A DNA stretch of 64,000 nt from Rubellimicrobium arenae (GCF_017916275.1 NZ_JAFMST010000002.1:372001-436000); one strand, 5' to 3'. Positions 1-9,368 are shown, counted from the first letter of the stretch. Program-made: numbers and translations. The notes: generated by a model not told the origin, from the letters alone.

Positions 1-26
1 CTGGACAAAAGGGCAGCGGGAGCCCA

Positions 27-48
27 TGTGAATGAACGTTCATTCACA
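27..48. promoter_or_regulatory. perfect 22-bp palindrome, likely TetR operator
   Basis: The left half TGTGAATGAAC is followed directly by its exact reverse complement. The core (GAACGTTC flanked by AT-rich arms) looks like operators of AcrR/TetR-type repressors of efflux pumps. It ends 22 bases before the TTG start of the TetR gene at 71, so autorepression of the regulator-efflux operon is the natural reading (inference). Confidence 0.8.
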
Positions 49-70
49 AAGCTGAGCAGGACGATCTTCC

Positions 71-706
71 TTGCGCCACGAGACCCTTCCCGACGCCAAG
101 TCCACCGAGACGCTCGAAGCCGGCCAGCGAGGGGACGAGATCCTGTCCCTTGCGCGACAGGCCTTCGTCGAGAAGGGCTTCGACGGGGCCTCGATGCAGG
201 ACCTGGCTCGCGCGGCCGGCATGAGCGCAGGGAACTTCTACCGCTACTTCCCCTCCAAGGCCGCGCTGGTCGAGGCGATGATCACGCATGACCTCGACGA
301 GGTCGAGCGGACGTTCCAGGAGATCGTCATCTCGCCGGACCCCCTCATGGCCCTCAAGGCCGCCCTCAGAGAGCGGCTGGACTACGACTGCGAAAAGGAT
401 CACCCCCTTTGGGCCGAGATCATGGCCACTGCGGCTCGAAAGCCCGAGGTTGCCGGCCTCTTCTGCCGCATGGAAGAAGGCATCGTCCAGCGCATCGTGC
501 AGGTGCTGGCCATCGTGAGCCAGACGCCCGAAGACCTGGCGATGCGTCGCTTTGGCGCCTATGCCCGCCTGATCGTTCTCATCGTGCGGGGCGCCGCCAT
601 GGGCGATGTGGATGGCGGCGGGCAGAAGGACGAACTGAACACCCTGATCCTGAACACCATCGACCGGCTCATGGACGACGCCCTGGCCGGCGGCGAGGAT
701 GACTGA
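71..706 (+). CDS. TetR/AcrR family transcriptional regulator
   Basis: A 211-residue one-component repressor. The N-terminal TetR DNA-binding domain spans about residues 22-70, with the usual end of the recognition helix at 51-60 (MSAGNFYRYF). The variable C-terminal ligand/dimer domain follows. The only sensible start is TTG at 71, with a weak AGGA upstream. The stop overlaps the start of the membrane-fusion gene, so it heads an operon with the RND pump and very likely represses it through the palindrome at 27-48. The ligand cannot be told from sequence. Confidence 0.88.
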   Translation: MRHETLPDAKSTETLEAGQRGDEILSLARQAFVEKGFDGASMQDLARAAGMSAGNFYRYFPSKAALVEAMITHDLDEVERTFQEIVISPDPLMALKAALRERLDYDCEKDHPLWAEIMATAARKPEVAGLFCRMEEGIVQRIVQVLAIVSQTPEDLAMRRFGAYARLIVLIVRGAAMGDVDGGGQKDELNTLILNTIDRLMDDALAGGEDD

Positions 707-1952
707 CATGACGACCCTGCCCTTGGCCTCCCTCCGTCGCCTTCCGTTGCTGGCCGTTCTCATCGGCCTGCCGGGTTTCCTCCACGCTCAGGAGGCCACT
801 CCGGCCTCGGCCACCGAACACGCCGAGGCGCCTACCCCCGAGGCGGCGCTTCCCGCGATCACGGTGTCCGAGGTGAAGCCCGTGCACCTCGTCGATCGCG
901 TGATCGCCTCCGGCCTCGTTGATGCCGTCGAGGAGGTCACGGTCCAGACGCTCGTGGAGGGCCAGCCGATCGACGCGCTTCTGGCCGATGTCGGGGATAC
1001 CGTGCAGGCCGGCCAGGTGCTGGCACGGCTGTCCACCTCGACCCTGGAGCTTCAACTCAGCCAGCTTGCCGCCAACCGCGCCTCGACCGAAGCCCAGATC
1101 GCGCAGGCGGAGGCGAGCCTTGTCCAAGCCAACGCCAACGCCCAGGAAGCCGAAAGGGTCGCGCGGCGGAACGCCGAGCTGGTGCAGGCCGGATCGGTGC
1201 CGCAGGCCCAGGCCGATCAGACCGCGGCAGCCGCGCAGGCGGCCCAGGCCTCGGTCCGGGTGGCCGAGCAAGGCATCGCCTCGGCCCGCGCGCAGCTTGA
1301 ACTGGTGGACGCGCAGATCGCGAACGCTCAACTCCAGCTTTCGCGGGCCGAGGTGAAGGCACCTGTCGGGGGCCTGGTGGTCGCGCGCAACGCGCAGGTC
1401 GGCGCCATCGCTTCGGCCGCTGGCCTGCCGATGTTCACGATCGTCCGGGACAGCGCCATGGAGATGCGCGCCGAGGTCTCCGAGCAGGATCTGCTCAAGC
1501 TCGCGGCGGGCCAGGAGGCCCGGCTCACGGCCCTCGAGGGCTCCGATCCGATCGTCGGCCGCGTCCGGCTCGTGGAGCCGGCCATCGATCCGCAGACGCG
1601 GCTGGGCGCCGCACGGATCCAGATCGACGACCCCACGCAGGTGGTAAAGGGCATGTTCCTCACCGCCGAGGTGATCGTCGCCGAGGACGATGACGCCCTG
1701 GCCGTCCCGGTGACGGCGGTGGGCTCGGGCCCGGACGGCGCGACGGTGATGCGCGTCCGCGACTCGGTGGTGGAGCGCGTGCCGGTCAGCACCGGCATCC
1801 GGGACGGCGGGATGATCGGCATCACCGCCGGGCTGGAGCCGGGCGACCTGGTGGTGACGAAGGCCGGGGCCTTCGTGCGGGACGGCGACCGGATCAACCC
1901 GGTCCCGGCGGACACGTCGGCCGCCCTTGGCGGCCAAGTGGAAGGGGAATGA
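699..1952 (+). CDS. RND efflux periplasmic adaptor (membrane fusion protein)
   Basis: This is the periplasmic adaptor that joins an inner-membrane RND pump to an outer-membrane channel. An N-terminal signal sequence runs to about residue 31 (ends FLHAQEA). A split lipoyl domain begins near 85 and is followed by a long Ala/Gln-rich alpha-helical hairpin (about 106-215). The returning lipoyl strand (VKAPVGGLVVARN) and beta-barrel/membrane-proximal domains come next. It overlaps the TetR gene by 8 bases; a second ATG at 708 is an equally good start. The RND pump begins 4 bases after its stop. No TolC-like gene is present nearby, so the outer-membrane partner must come from elsewhere. Confidence 0.9.
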   Translation: MTDMTTLPLASLRRLPLLAVLIGLPGFLHAQEATPASATEHAEAPTPEAALPAITVSEVKPVHLVDRVIASGLVDAVEEVTVQTLVEGQPIDALLADVGDTVQAGQVLARLSTSTLELQLSQLAANRASTEAQIAQAEASLVQANANAQEAERVARRNAELVQAGSVPQAQADQTAAAAQAAQASVRVAEQGIASARAQLELVDAQIANAQLQLSRAEVKAPVGGLVVARNAQVGAIASAAGLPMFTIVRDSAMEMRAEVSEQDLLKLAAGQEARLTALEGSDPIVGRVRLVEPAIDPQTRLGAARIQIDDPTQVVKGMFLTAEVIVAEDDDALAVPVTAVGSGPDGATVMRVRDSVVERVPVSTGIRDGGMIGITAGLEPGDLVVTKAGAFVRDGDRINPVPADTSAALGGQVEGE

Positions 1953-1956
1953 CGCC

Positions 1957-4900
1957 ATGAACTTTTCCGCCTGGTCGATCCGGAATCCGGTCGCACCGAT
2001 CCTGGCCTTCGCGCTGCTCCTGCTGTTGGGATGGCAGTCCTTCAACACGCTGCCGATCACCCGCTTTCCGTCCATCGACGTCCCCCTGGTCGCGATCACG
2101 GTGACCCAGTCGGGGGCCGCGCCGGCCGAAATGGAGACGCAGGTCACCAAGGAGGTCGAGGATGCGGTCGCGGGCATCTCGGGCGTGAAGACCATCACCT
2201 CCACGGTGGTCGACGGGCAGTCCACGACCGCCGTCGAATTCCGGATGGAGGTGCCCACGGACAAGGCCGTCGATGACGTGAAGGACGCCATCGACCAGAT
2301 CCGCGGCGACCTTCCGGCCGACGTGGACGAGCCGCGCGTGACGCGCATCGATGTCGAAGGCCAGGCCATCATGACCTTCGCGGTCTCCGCCCCGGCCATG
2401 ACCTTCGAGGAACTGTCCTGGTTCGTCGACGACACCATCAAGGGCGAGATCCAAGGCCGTTCCGGTGTCGGACGGGTGGACCGCTATGGTGGCGCCGACC
2501 GCGAGATCCGGATCGAGCTCGATCCCGGCCGGCTCGACGCCTACGGCATCACGGCGGCCGCCGTGAGCCAGCAGATCCGTGCGACCAACTCCAACCAGGG
2601 CGCAGGACGCAGCGAGCTTGGCTCGGGCGAACAGGCCATCCGGCTCCTGGGCGACCGCGGCGACGCGGAGCGGCTGGCCCGGACGACGATCGCGCTGCCC
2701 TCCGGCCAGCAGGTCCGGCTGGAGAACCTCGGGACCGTGACGGACACCTACGAGGAGCTCCGCTCCTTTGCCCGGGTGGACGGACAGGAGGTCGTGGTCT
2801 TTGCCGTGTTCCGGGCCAAGGGCGCGTCCGAGGTGTCGGTGGCCGAGACCGTGAACACGGCCCTGGACGAGATCCGTGCGGCCAATCCCGGCGTCAGCAT
2901 CGAGATGGTGGACGACACGGTCTTCTACACCTACGGCAACTACGAGGCCGCGCTCCATACTCTGGTGGAGGGGTCGATCCTCGCCGTGCTGGTGGTGCTG
3001 GCCTTTCTGCGGAACTGGCGCGCGACGGTCATCGCCGCGCTGGCATTGCCACTGTCGGCGATCCCGACCTTCTGGGCGATGGACCTCCTGGGCTTCTCGC
3101 TGAACCTCGTGTCGTTCCTGGCCATCACGCTGGCCACCGGGATCCTGGTGGACGACGCGATCGTCGAGATCGAGAACATCCAGCGCCACATTCGGATGGG
3201 CAAGAGCCCCTACCGTGCCGCCATCGACGCGGCGGACGAGATCGGCCTCGCGGTGATCGCGACCACCTCGACCATCGTGGCGGTGTTCGTGCCGGTGTCG
3301 TTCATGCCCGGCATTCCGGGGCAATACTTCCGGCAATTCGGCCTCACGGTCGCGATCGCCGTGCTGTTCTCGCTCCTAGTGGCCCGTCTCGTGACGCCGC
3401 TGCTGGCAGCCTACTTCATGAAGGCCAAGGACGCCCATGCGCACGAGGAAAAGGACGGCGTCATCATGCGCGCCTACCTTTCGTTCGTTCGGATGACGCT
3501 CAGGGTCAGGTACCTGACGCTTCTGGCGGCCTTCGGGGTCTTGGGCGTTTCGGTCTACTTCATGGCGCAGATCCCGGGGAGCTTCATTCCTCCGGAGGAC
3601 GTGAGCCGGTTCCCCATCTCGGTCGAACTGCCCCCGGGCGTGACGCTGGACGAGACGGAGCGCGCCACGGACGCGATCTTCGCCGCCATCCAGGACGTGG
3701 ATGGCGTGAAGAGCGTGTTCATCCTGGGGGGCTCCTCGCCCACCGGGGATCTCGACGTGCGCCGCGCGGCGGTGACGGTCATCCTCGACCGTCTGGATAA
3801 CGGGCTGGAGCGCAAGCTTCTCGACCTCGTGAACCGGATCCCGGTCGTCAACGATCTCGTGCCGGACATCCCGCCCCATGGCCGCATCCGCCCGCAGAAC
3901 GAGATCGAGGCCGAGGTCTTCCAGCGGTTGACGGCCATCCCCGATATCCGGGTGCTCAAGCTCAACGACCGGGGGGAGCGTGACATCGCCTACTGGGTGA
4001 AGTCGGATGACGCGGACGCGCTCAACACGGCCGTGGCGCAGATCGAGGAAGCGCTGCGGAGCGAGCCGAGCCTTGCCGCCGTCGCCAGCGAAGGGGCCCT
4101 GCCCCGGCCGGAGCTCCAGATCACGCCCCGCACCGAGGAGGCCGCCCGACTGGGCGTGACCACCGCCGCCATCGCGGAGGCGGTGCGGGTCGCCACCATC
4201 GGCGACGTGGACCAGGCGCTCGCGAAGGTCAGCATCGACAACCGGCTGATCCCGGTGCGCGTGCAGCTGACCGACACGGCGCGGGACGACCTGGCGCGGA
4301 TCGGCGCCCTGCGCATCCCAACCGCCTCGGGCGGCTCCGTGCCCCTGAACGCGGTGGCCAACGTCAACATCGCCGAAGGGCCATCGGTGGTCGAGCGGAT
4401 CAACCGCCAGCGCTACGCCACCGTGGGGGCCAGCCTGCCGCCCGGCGTGGCGCTCGGGACGGCGCAGGCCCGCTTCCAGGCGGTCGTCGACGGGCTGGAA
4501 CTGCCGCCCTCGGTCACCGTGACGGCCTCGGGGGATGCCGAGATCCAGGCGGAGATGCAGCAAAGCTTCGGCAATGCCATGCTGATGGGCCTTCTTCTCG
4601 TGCTCACGGTGCTGATCCTGCTGTTCCACTCGGTCATCCAGCCCTTCACCATCCTGTTCTCACTGCCTCTCGCCATCGGCGGCGTGGCGGCGGCGCTGAT
4701 CCTGACCTCGAGCCCGGTCTCCATGCCGGTCTTCATCGGGATCCTGATGCTGATGGGGATCGTGACCAAGAATGCGATCCTGCTAGTCGACTTCGCCATC
4801 GAGATGCGGGCGCAGGGGATGGACCGGCTCCAGGCCATCATCGAGGCGGGGCACAAGCGGGCCCGGCCCATCGTGATGACCTCGATCGCTATGTCGGCCG

Positions 4901-5229
4901 GGATGCTGCCCTCGGCGCTGGGGGTGGGCGAAGGGGGCTCCTTCCGGGCGCCGATGGCCACGGCGGTGATCGGGGGCATCATCGTCTCGACGGTGCTGTC
5001 GCTGGTGATCGTGCCCTCGTTCTTCCTCATCATGGATGACCTGTCGCGCCTGCTGTCCTGGATCTTTGGCCGATTCGTCGGCCAGAAGGACGAGGAAGCC
5101 GCCCCGCCCGAGCTGGACGAGCTCGCCAGCGGAATCGCCGCGCGCCGGGCCGAGATCGCGGCCCTCGAGTCCCGGCTTCTTCGCCTCGAGGCCGAAAACG
5201 CGCGCCCGGTGCTGCACGTGGCCGAGTAG
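1957..5229 (+). CDS. RND multidrug efflux permease (HAE1/AcrB type)
   Basis: A 1090-residue proton-driven inner-membrane exporter of normal AcrB-family length. It shows the duplicated plan of TM1, a periplasmic loop, TM2-7, a second loop and TM8-12. The TM4 proton-relay pair is D399-D400 in the VDDAIVEIEN motif, and the TM10 lysine is K938 (GIVTKNAILL). All three are intact, so it should be active. ATG 1957 is chosen over the in-frame TTG at 1927 because AAGGGG lies just upstream and the protein then starts with the typical MNFSAWSIRNPV. The last ~40 residues form a charged coiled-coil-like tail. The substrate is unknown; the likely regulator is the TetR gene at 71. Confidence 0.93.
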   Translation: MNFSAWSIRNPVAPILAFALLLLLGWQSFNTLPITRFPSIDVPLVAITVTQSGAAPAEMETQVTKEVEDAVAGISGVKTITSTVVDGQSTTAVEFRMEVPTDKAVDDVKDAIDQIRGDLPADVDEPRVTRIDVEGQAIMTFAVSAPAMTFEELSWFVDDTIKGEIQGRSGVGRVDRYGGADREIRIELDPGRLDAYGITAAAVSQQIRATNSNQGAGRSELGSGEQAIRLLGDRGDAERLARTTIALPSGQQVRLENLGTVTDTYEELRSFARVDGQEVVVFAVFRAKGASEVSVAETVNTALDEIRAANPGVSIEMVDDTVFYTYGNYEAALHTLVEGSILAVLVVLAFLRNWRATVIAALALPLSAIPTFWAMDLLGFSLNLVSFLAITLATGILVDDAIVEIENIQRHIRMGKSPYRAAIDAADEIGLAVIATTSTIVAVFVPVSFMPGIPGQYFRQFGLTVAIAVLFSLLVARLVTPLLAAYFMKAKDAHAHEEKDGVIMRAYLSFVRMTLRVRYLTLLAAFGVLGVSVYFMAQIPGSFIPPEDVSRFPISVELPPGVTLDETERATDAIFAAIQDVDGVKSVFILGGSSPTGDLDVRRAAVTVILDRLDNGLERKLLDLVNRIPVVNDLVPDIPPHGRIRPQNEIEAEVFQRLTAIPDIRVLKLNDRGERDIAYWVKSDDADALNTAVAQIEEALRSEPSLAAVASEGALPRPELQITPRTEEAARLGVTTAAIAEAVRVATIGDVDQALAKVSIDNRLIPVRVQLTDTARDDLARIGALRIPTASGGSVPLNAVANVNIAEGPSVVERINRQRYATVGASLPPGVALGTAQARFQAVVDGLELPPSVTVTASGDAEIQAEMQQSFGNAMLMGLLLVLTVLILLFHSVIQPFTILFSLPLAIGGVAAALILTSSPVSMPVFIGILMLMGIVTKNAILLVDFAIEMRAQGMDRLQAIIEAGHKRARPIVMTSIAMSAGMLPSALGVGEGGSFRAPMATAVIGGIIVSTVLSLVIVPSFFLIMDDLSRLLSWIFGRFVGQKDEEAAPPELDELASGIAARRAEIAALESRLLRLEAENARPVLHVAE

Positions 5230-5259
5230 AGGCCCGGTTGCCATGAACGGATAGCCTGG

Positions 5260-5281
5260 ACAGGCGCCCGCGGGCGCCTGT
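5260..5281 (+). terminator. probable intrinsic terminator of the RND operon
   Basis: A perfect inverted repeat of 11-base arms (ACAGGCGCCCG and its complement) lies 31 bases after the RND stop codon and is followed by TCTCGTTTC. The stem is very GC-rich; the U-tract is short but present. Confidence 0.7.
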
Positions 5282-5371
5282 TCTCGTTTCGGGGGTCTGG
5301 CACGGCCGCCGGGACCCCTGCCCATCGCTTGGGCGATCCCGCAGCGCAAAGGTTCCCGCTGCCCCAAAAAG

Positions 5372-5387
5372 CTGACCGTTCGGTCAG
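5372..5387. promoter_or_regulatory. inverted repeat, TetR-type operator candidate
   Basis: CTGACCG and CGGTCAG are separated by TT. The form resembles operators of TetR-family repressors. It abuts a second inverted repeat at 5388-5413. No regulator gene lies beside the ABC operon that follows. Confidence 0.55.
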
Positions 5388-5413
5388 TTTGTGACAAAGC
5401 CGGTTGTCACAAA
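5388..5413. promoter_or_regulatory. inverted repeat overlapping a candidate promoter -35
   Basis: Ten-base arms TTTGTGACAA and TTGTCACAAA are perfect complements separated by 6 bases. The right arm contains TTGTCA (5404-5409), a possible -35. TACTAA at 5429-5434 could be the -10, with a long 19-base spacing. A protein bound here would block that promoter, which sits about 50 bases upstream of the binding-protein gene. Confidence 0.55.
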
Positions 5414-5486
5414 CCCGTTTCAGTCGTCTACTAAGCCGCGCAAGCCGGAAGGACGGATAGTCCGGCAACCTATTGGGGAGACTACG

Positions 5487-6593
5487 ATGAAATCGACGAA
5501 GTGGCTGGCCGCCTCGGTCAGCATGGCTGCGATGTTCCAGGCGGGGGCCGCGCTGGCCCAGTCCATGGACGAGCTGGTCGCCGCCGCGGAGGCCGAGGGG
5601 ACGCTGACCGTCATCGCCCTTCCCCACGACTGGTGCGGCTACGGCGCGGTCATCGACGGGTTCAAGGCCAAGTACCCGAACATCACCGTCAACGAGCTCA
5701 ACCCCGACGCCGGCTCGGCCGATGAGCTCGAGGCGATTCGCGCGAACAAGGACAACACCGGCCCGCAGGCGCCGGACGTGATCGACGTGGGCCTGGCCTT
5801 CGGGCCCCAGGCGCTGTCCGAAGGGTTGATCCAGCCCTACAAGGTCGCCGAATGGGATGAGATCCCCGAGGACGTGAAGGACCCGGACGGTAACTGGTAC
5901 GCCGGCTACTACGGCGTCATGGCCTTCGGCGTGAACACCGATCTCGTGTCGACGGTGCCGACCTCCTGGGCCGACCTTCTCAAGTCCGACTACGCCAATG
6001 CCGTCGCCCTGACCGGGGACCCGCGCGCCTCGAACCAGGCGATCCTGGCGATCATGTCCGCCGGCATGTCGGCTGGCGCCGCCGCAGGCGAGGAGTCCGG
6101 CAATGCGGGGCTCAAGTTCTTCGCGGACCTGAACAACGCGGGCAACTTCGTTCCGGTGACGGCCAAGTCGGGCACGATCGCGCAGGGGGCCACCCCGATC
6201 GTCGCCGCGTGGGACTACAACCTGCTCGCCTGGCGCGACAGCCTCGCGGGGAACCCGCCGGTCGAGGTGGTCGTTCCCTCGGACAGCGTGCTTGCGGGCG
6301 TGTATGTCCAGGCCATCTCGGCCTTTGCGCCCCATCCGAACGCGGCCAAGCTCTGGATGGAGTACCTGTATTCGGACGAAGGGCAGCTCGGCTGGCTGGC
6401 CGGCTACTGCCACCCTGCCCGGTTCAACGCGATGTCCGCGGCCGGCACGATCCCGCAGGAGCTTCTCGACAAGCTGCCCCCGGCCGCGTCCTACGAAGCC
6501 GCCTACTTCCCGACCCTTGAGGAGCAGGACGCCCACAAGAACGTCGTGACGACCCAGTGGGATGCCGTCGTCGGCGCCGAGGTCGCCGAGTGA
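5487..6593 (+). CDS. ABC transporter extracellular substrate-binding protein
   Basis: A 368-residue periplasmic binding protein of the iron/polyamine/phosphonate-like class. A Sec signal peptide (MKSTKWLAAS...GAALA) is cleaved after about A24. The mature part shows the two-lobed fold pattern of the family (early LTVIALPHDWCGYG, later GVYVQAISAFAPHPNAAKLW and a YLYSDEGQ-type motif). ATG 5487 has GGGGAG 6 bases upstream. It is the first of five genes that overlap or touch. The C-terminal PHP phosphoesterase of the operon hints that the ligand carries a phosphoester or is processed by a metallohydrolase, but the ligand cannot be read from the sequence. Confidence 0.85.
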   Translation: MKSTKWLAASVSMAAMFQAGAALAQSMDELVAAAEAEGTLTVIALPHDWCGYGAVIDGFKAKYPNITVNELNPDAGSADELEAIRANKDNTGPQAPDVIDVGLAFGPQALSEGLIQPYKVAEWDEIPEDVKDPDGNWYAGYYGVMAFGVNTDLVSTVPTSWADLLKSDYANAVALTGDPRASNQAILAIMSAGMSAGAAAGEESGNAGLKFFADLNNAGNFVPVTAKSGTIAQGATPIVAAWDYNLLAWRDSLAGNPPVEVVVPSDSVLAGVYVQAISAFAPHPNAAKLWMEYLYSDEGQLGWLAGYCHPARFNAMSAAGTIPQELLDKLPPAASYEAAYFPTLEEQDAHKNVVTTQWDAVVGAEVAE

Positions 6594-7522
6594 CGTCCCG
6601 GGTCCGTCCTGGCCCTGGCGGGGCGGACCCGCACGTTGACGGCGCCGTCCGGGCGCCACGGTCGAGCCGGAGGGATCTCCGGCCTGCACTGAACTGGCTG
6701 GGCATCGCCCCGTTCCTGATCTTCGCCCTGCTCTTCCTTCTGCTGCCGACCCTGAACATCGTTCTGGGCGCGTTCCGTAGCCCGGAAGGCGGGATGACAC
6801 TGGATCATGTGGCCAAGCTGTTTGCGCCCAGCATCCTCAAGGCCTTCTGGACCTCCATCCGGATCAGCCTCTTCTCGGCCTTGTTGGGGGGCCTGCTGGG
6901 CTTCCTGATCGCGCTGGCGATGACGCACGGGGGACTGCCCCGTGCCGTACGCGACCCGCTGCTGACGTTTTCGGGCGTGGCGTCGAACTTCGCGGGCGTG
7001 CCGCTTGCCTTCGCCTTCATCGCGACACTGGGCAGGCTGGGCTTTGTCACCGTCCTGCTGCGGGATTGGCTGGGGTTCAATCTCTACGCCACGGGGTTCA
7101 ACCTTCTCAGCTTCTGGGGCCTGGTGCTCGTCTATCTTTACTTCCAGATTCCGCTCGCCGTTCTCATCATCACGCCGGCGCTCGATGGGCTGCGGCGCGA
7201 ATGGCGCGAAGCAGCCGAGATCCTGGGCGCCACGGGCGCGCAGTACTGGCGCATGGTGGCCTTGCCGATCCTGACTCCGGCGTTCCTGGGAACCATCGCC
7301 CTGCTGTTCGCGAACGCCTTCGGCGCGGTGGCGACGGCCATCGCCCTGACCGGGTCGTCCCTGTCCATCGCGCCGATTATCCTGTTCGCCCAGATTCGCG
7401 GGGACGTCCTCCAGGACCCGTCGCTGGGCTATGCGATCGCCTTCGGCATGATCGCCGTCACGGGAATCGCCAACATCATCTACATCGTGCTCCGCACCCG
7501 CGCCGAACGGTGGATCAAATGA
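6590..7522 (+). CDS. ABC transporter permease 1
   Basis: A 310-residue inner-membrane permease with about six to seven membrane segments and the cytoplasmic EAA loop (EAAEILGATGAQYW...LPIL) that docks on the ATPase. The GTG at 6590 overlaps the stop of the binding-protein gene (GTGA), which suggests translational coupling. A frame extension upstream to 6557 would overlap the binding protein by 37 bases and is Arg-rich, so it is rejected. The N-terminal ~40 residues before the first membrane helix are hydrophilic. It pairs with the next gene to form the channel. Confidence 0.87.
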   Translation: MTSRVRPGPGGADPHVDGAVRAPRSSRRDLRPALNWLGIAPFLIFALLFLLLPTLNIVLGAFRSPEGGMTLDHVAKLFAPSILKAFWTSIRISLFSALLGGLLGFLIALAMTHGGLPRAVRDPLLTFSGVASNFAGVPLAFAFIATLGRLGFVTVLLRDWLGFNLYATGFNLLSFWGLVLVYLYFQIPLAVLIITPALDGLRREWREAAEILGATGAQYWRMVALPILTPAFLGTIALLFANAFGAVATAIALTGSSLSIAPIILFAQIRGDVLQDPSLGYAIAFGMIAVTGIANIIYIVLRTRAERWIK

Positions 7523-8307
7523 CGTCGTCCCGCATCTGGTCCTGGGTGGCCTTCGGGCTTGGGGTCGCGTATTTCCTGCTTCCCCTAGTGGGGATGTTCG
7601 AGTTCTCGCTCCGTGCGCGACGGGGCGAATACAGCTTCGATGCCTATGCGAGCGTGCTGGGCGACCCGCAGTTCCGCACGACCTTCGCCTATTCCGTGAC
7701 GATGGCGCTGGTAACCATCCTGCTGGGCGTGCTGATCGTCCTGCCGACGGCCTTCTGGGTCCGCCTGCGCATGCCGAGGCTCCGCCCGCTGGTCGAGTTC
7801 ATCACCCTGCTGCCCCTCGTCATCCCGGTCGTGGTGATCGCCTTCGGCTACATCCGGCTTTACAACACCTCCTCCATTCTCCCCCTGACCGGCAGCGTCA
7901 TGGGCACGAACGTCCTGCTCGCCCTGGGCTATGCCTCCCTCTCCCTGCCCTACATGTACCGCGCCATCGACACGGGTCTGCGGACGATCGACGTCCCCAC
8001 CCTGACCGAGGCGGCCCAGAGCCTGGGGGCCGGCTGGGCGACCATCCTGGGACGGGTCATCCTGCCGAACGTCCTGGGCGCAGTCCTTTCGGGGGCGTTC
8101 CTGACCTTCGCGATCGTGCTGGGCGAGTATGTGTTCGCGGCCCTGCTGAACCGGCCCGCCTTCGGACCCTACATGGTCTGGATCAGCGGCAACCGCGCCT
8201 ACGAGCCGGCCGCCCTGGCCGTCATCGCCTTTGCGATCACCTGGGCCTGCATGGGGCTGATCAGCCTCGTGTCGCGCACCCAGAAGCACACGAGAGCCCG
8301 TTCCTGA
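7519..8307 (+). CDS. ABC transporter permease 2
   Basis: A 262-residue second channel subunit, about six membrane helices, with the EAA motif EAAQSLGAGWATILGRVILP. It starts at ATG 7519, overlapping the previous stop by 4 bases (ATGA). Its own stop overlaps the ATPase start by 1 base. The reading frame stays open upstream to 7066, but that part is only the antiparallel-free overlap with permease 1 and is not expected to be translated. Confidence 0.88.
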   Translation: MTSSRIWSWVAFGLGVAYFLLPLVGMFEFSLRARRGEYSFDAYASVLGDPQFRTTFAYSVTMALVTILLGVLIVLPTAFWVRLRMPRLRPLVEFITLLPLVIPVVVIAFGYIRLYNTSSILPLTGSVMGTNVLLALGYASLSLPYMYRAIDTGLRTIDVPTLTEAAQSLGAGWATILGRVILPNVLGAVLSGAFLTFAIVLGEYVFAALLNRPAFGPYMVWISGNRAYEPAALAVIAFAITWACMGLISLVSRTQKHTRARS

Positions 8308-9368
8308 TGCCTTACCTCGACATCTCCCACCTCGAAAAGTCGTTCGGGACCAACCGTGTGGTGAAGGACTTCTCCCTCCCGATCGAGAAGGGGGAGTTCG
8401 TGTCCCTCCTGGGTCCGTCGGGCTGCGGAAAGACGACCGTGCTGCGGATGGTTGCAGGCTTCGAGACGCCCAGCGCAGGCGCGATCCGGATCGAAGGCAA
8501 GGACGTGGTTCCGCTGCGGCCGAACCAGCGGAACATCGGGATGGTGTTCCAGGCCTATGCCCTGTTTCCCAACCTGACGGTCGCCCAGAACGTGGGCTTC
8601 GGGCTCAAGATCGCCGGGGTCGCCGCCGCCGAGTCCCGGGCCCGCGTCCAGGAAATGCTGGAGCTGATCGGCCTGCCGGAGATGGGCGGGCGCTACCCGT
8701 TCCAGCTCTCGGGCGGTCAGCAGCAACGCGTGGCGCTGGCACGCGCCCTGGCGCCGCGGCCCCGGGTCCTGCTGCTCGACGAGCCGCTGTCGGCGCTCGA
8801 TGCCAAGGTCAGGGTGCGGCTTCGGGGCGAGATCCGCGAAATTCAGCGCCGGCTCGGCATCACGACCATCTTCGTGACCCACGACCAGGAGGAAGCCCTG
8901 TCGATCTCCGACCGGGTGGTGGTCATGAACGCCGGGATCGCCGATCAGGTCGGAACGCCGTTCGAGATCTACAACCATCCCGCCAGCCCCTTCGTGGCGA
9001 GCTTCGTGGGAACGCTCACCCCCTTCGAGGCGACGGTCGTCGATCCGGCCGCGGGAACGGTCATGTCGGGCGGGCTCACGATGAACCTGGGCCGCGCACT
9101 CGCCGCGCAGGCGGGGGCCAGCCTTCCGATCGCGCTCAGGCCCGAGGCCGTCCACCTGGGCCGAGCCTCGGGCCGCGAGATCGTCCTCCCCGCCACCGCC
9201 CGGGAGGTGGAGTTCCTCGGGTCCGTCATCCGGATCCGCGCCGAGGCCGGGGGGCAGGCTTTCCTTCTCGACACCTTCAACCGCCACGATGCCCCGCCTC
9301 CGCAACCCGGCGAACCTGTGGAGATCAGCTTCTCGGGCCGCGACGTCGTCGTGATCGGGGGGCGCTGA
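8307..9368 (+). CDS. ABC transporter ATP-binding protein (PotA/UgpC-like)
   Basis: The 353-residue cytoplasmic ATPase drives the importer. Walker A is GPSGCGKTT (36-44), the signature LSGGQ is 134-138 and Walker B LLLDE is 155-159, followed by a switch His in the THDQEEAL motif. The region after about residue 240 is a TOBE/MOP-like regulatory domain (SLPIALRPEAVHLG), as in polyamine, iron and phosphonate importers. It overlaps its neighbours by 1 base on both sides, so the five genes form a single translation-coupled unit. Confidence 0.92.
   Translation: MPYLDISHLEKSFGTNRVVKDFSLPIEKGEFVSLLGPSGCGKTTVLRMVAGFETPSAGAIRIEGKDVVPLRPNQRNIGMVFQAYALFPNLTVAQNVGFGLKIAGVAAAESRARVQEMLELIGLPEMGGRYPFQLSGGQQQRVALARALAPRPRVLLLDEPLSALDAKVRVRLRGEIREIQRRLGITTIFVTHDQEEALSISDRVVVMNAGIADQVGTPFEIYNHPASPFVASFVGTLTPFEATVVDPAAGTVMSGGLTMNLGRALAAQAGASLPIALRPEAVHLGRASGREIVLPATAREVEFLGSVIRIRAEAGGQAFLLDTFNRHDAPPPQPGEPVEISFSGRDVVVIGGR

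Noticed and set aside
4413-6800. A 795-codon open frame on the minus strand
   Set aside because: It is antisense to the RND pump and the ABC binding protein and looks like low-complexity Arg/Gly noise.
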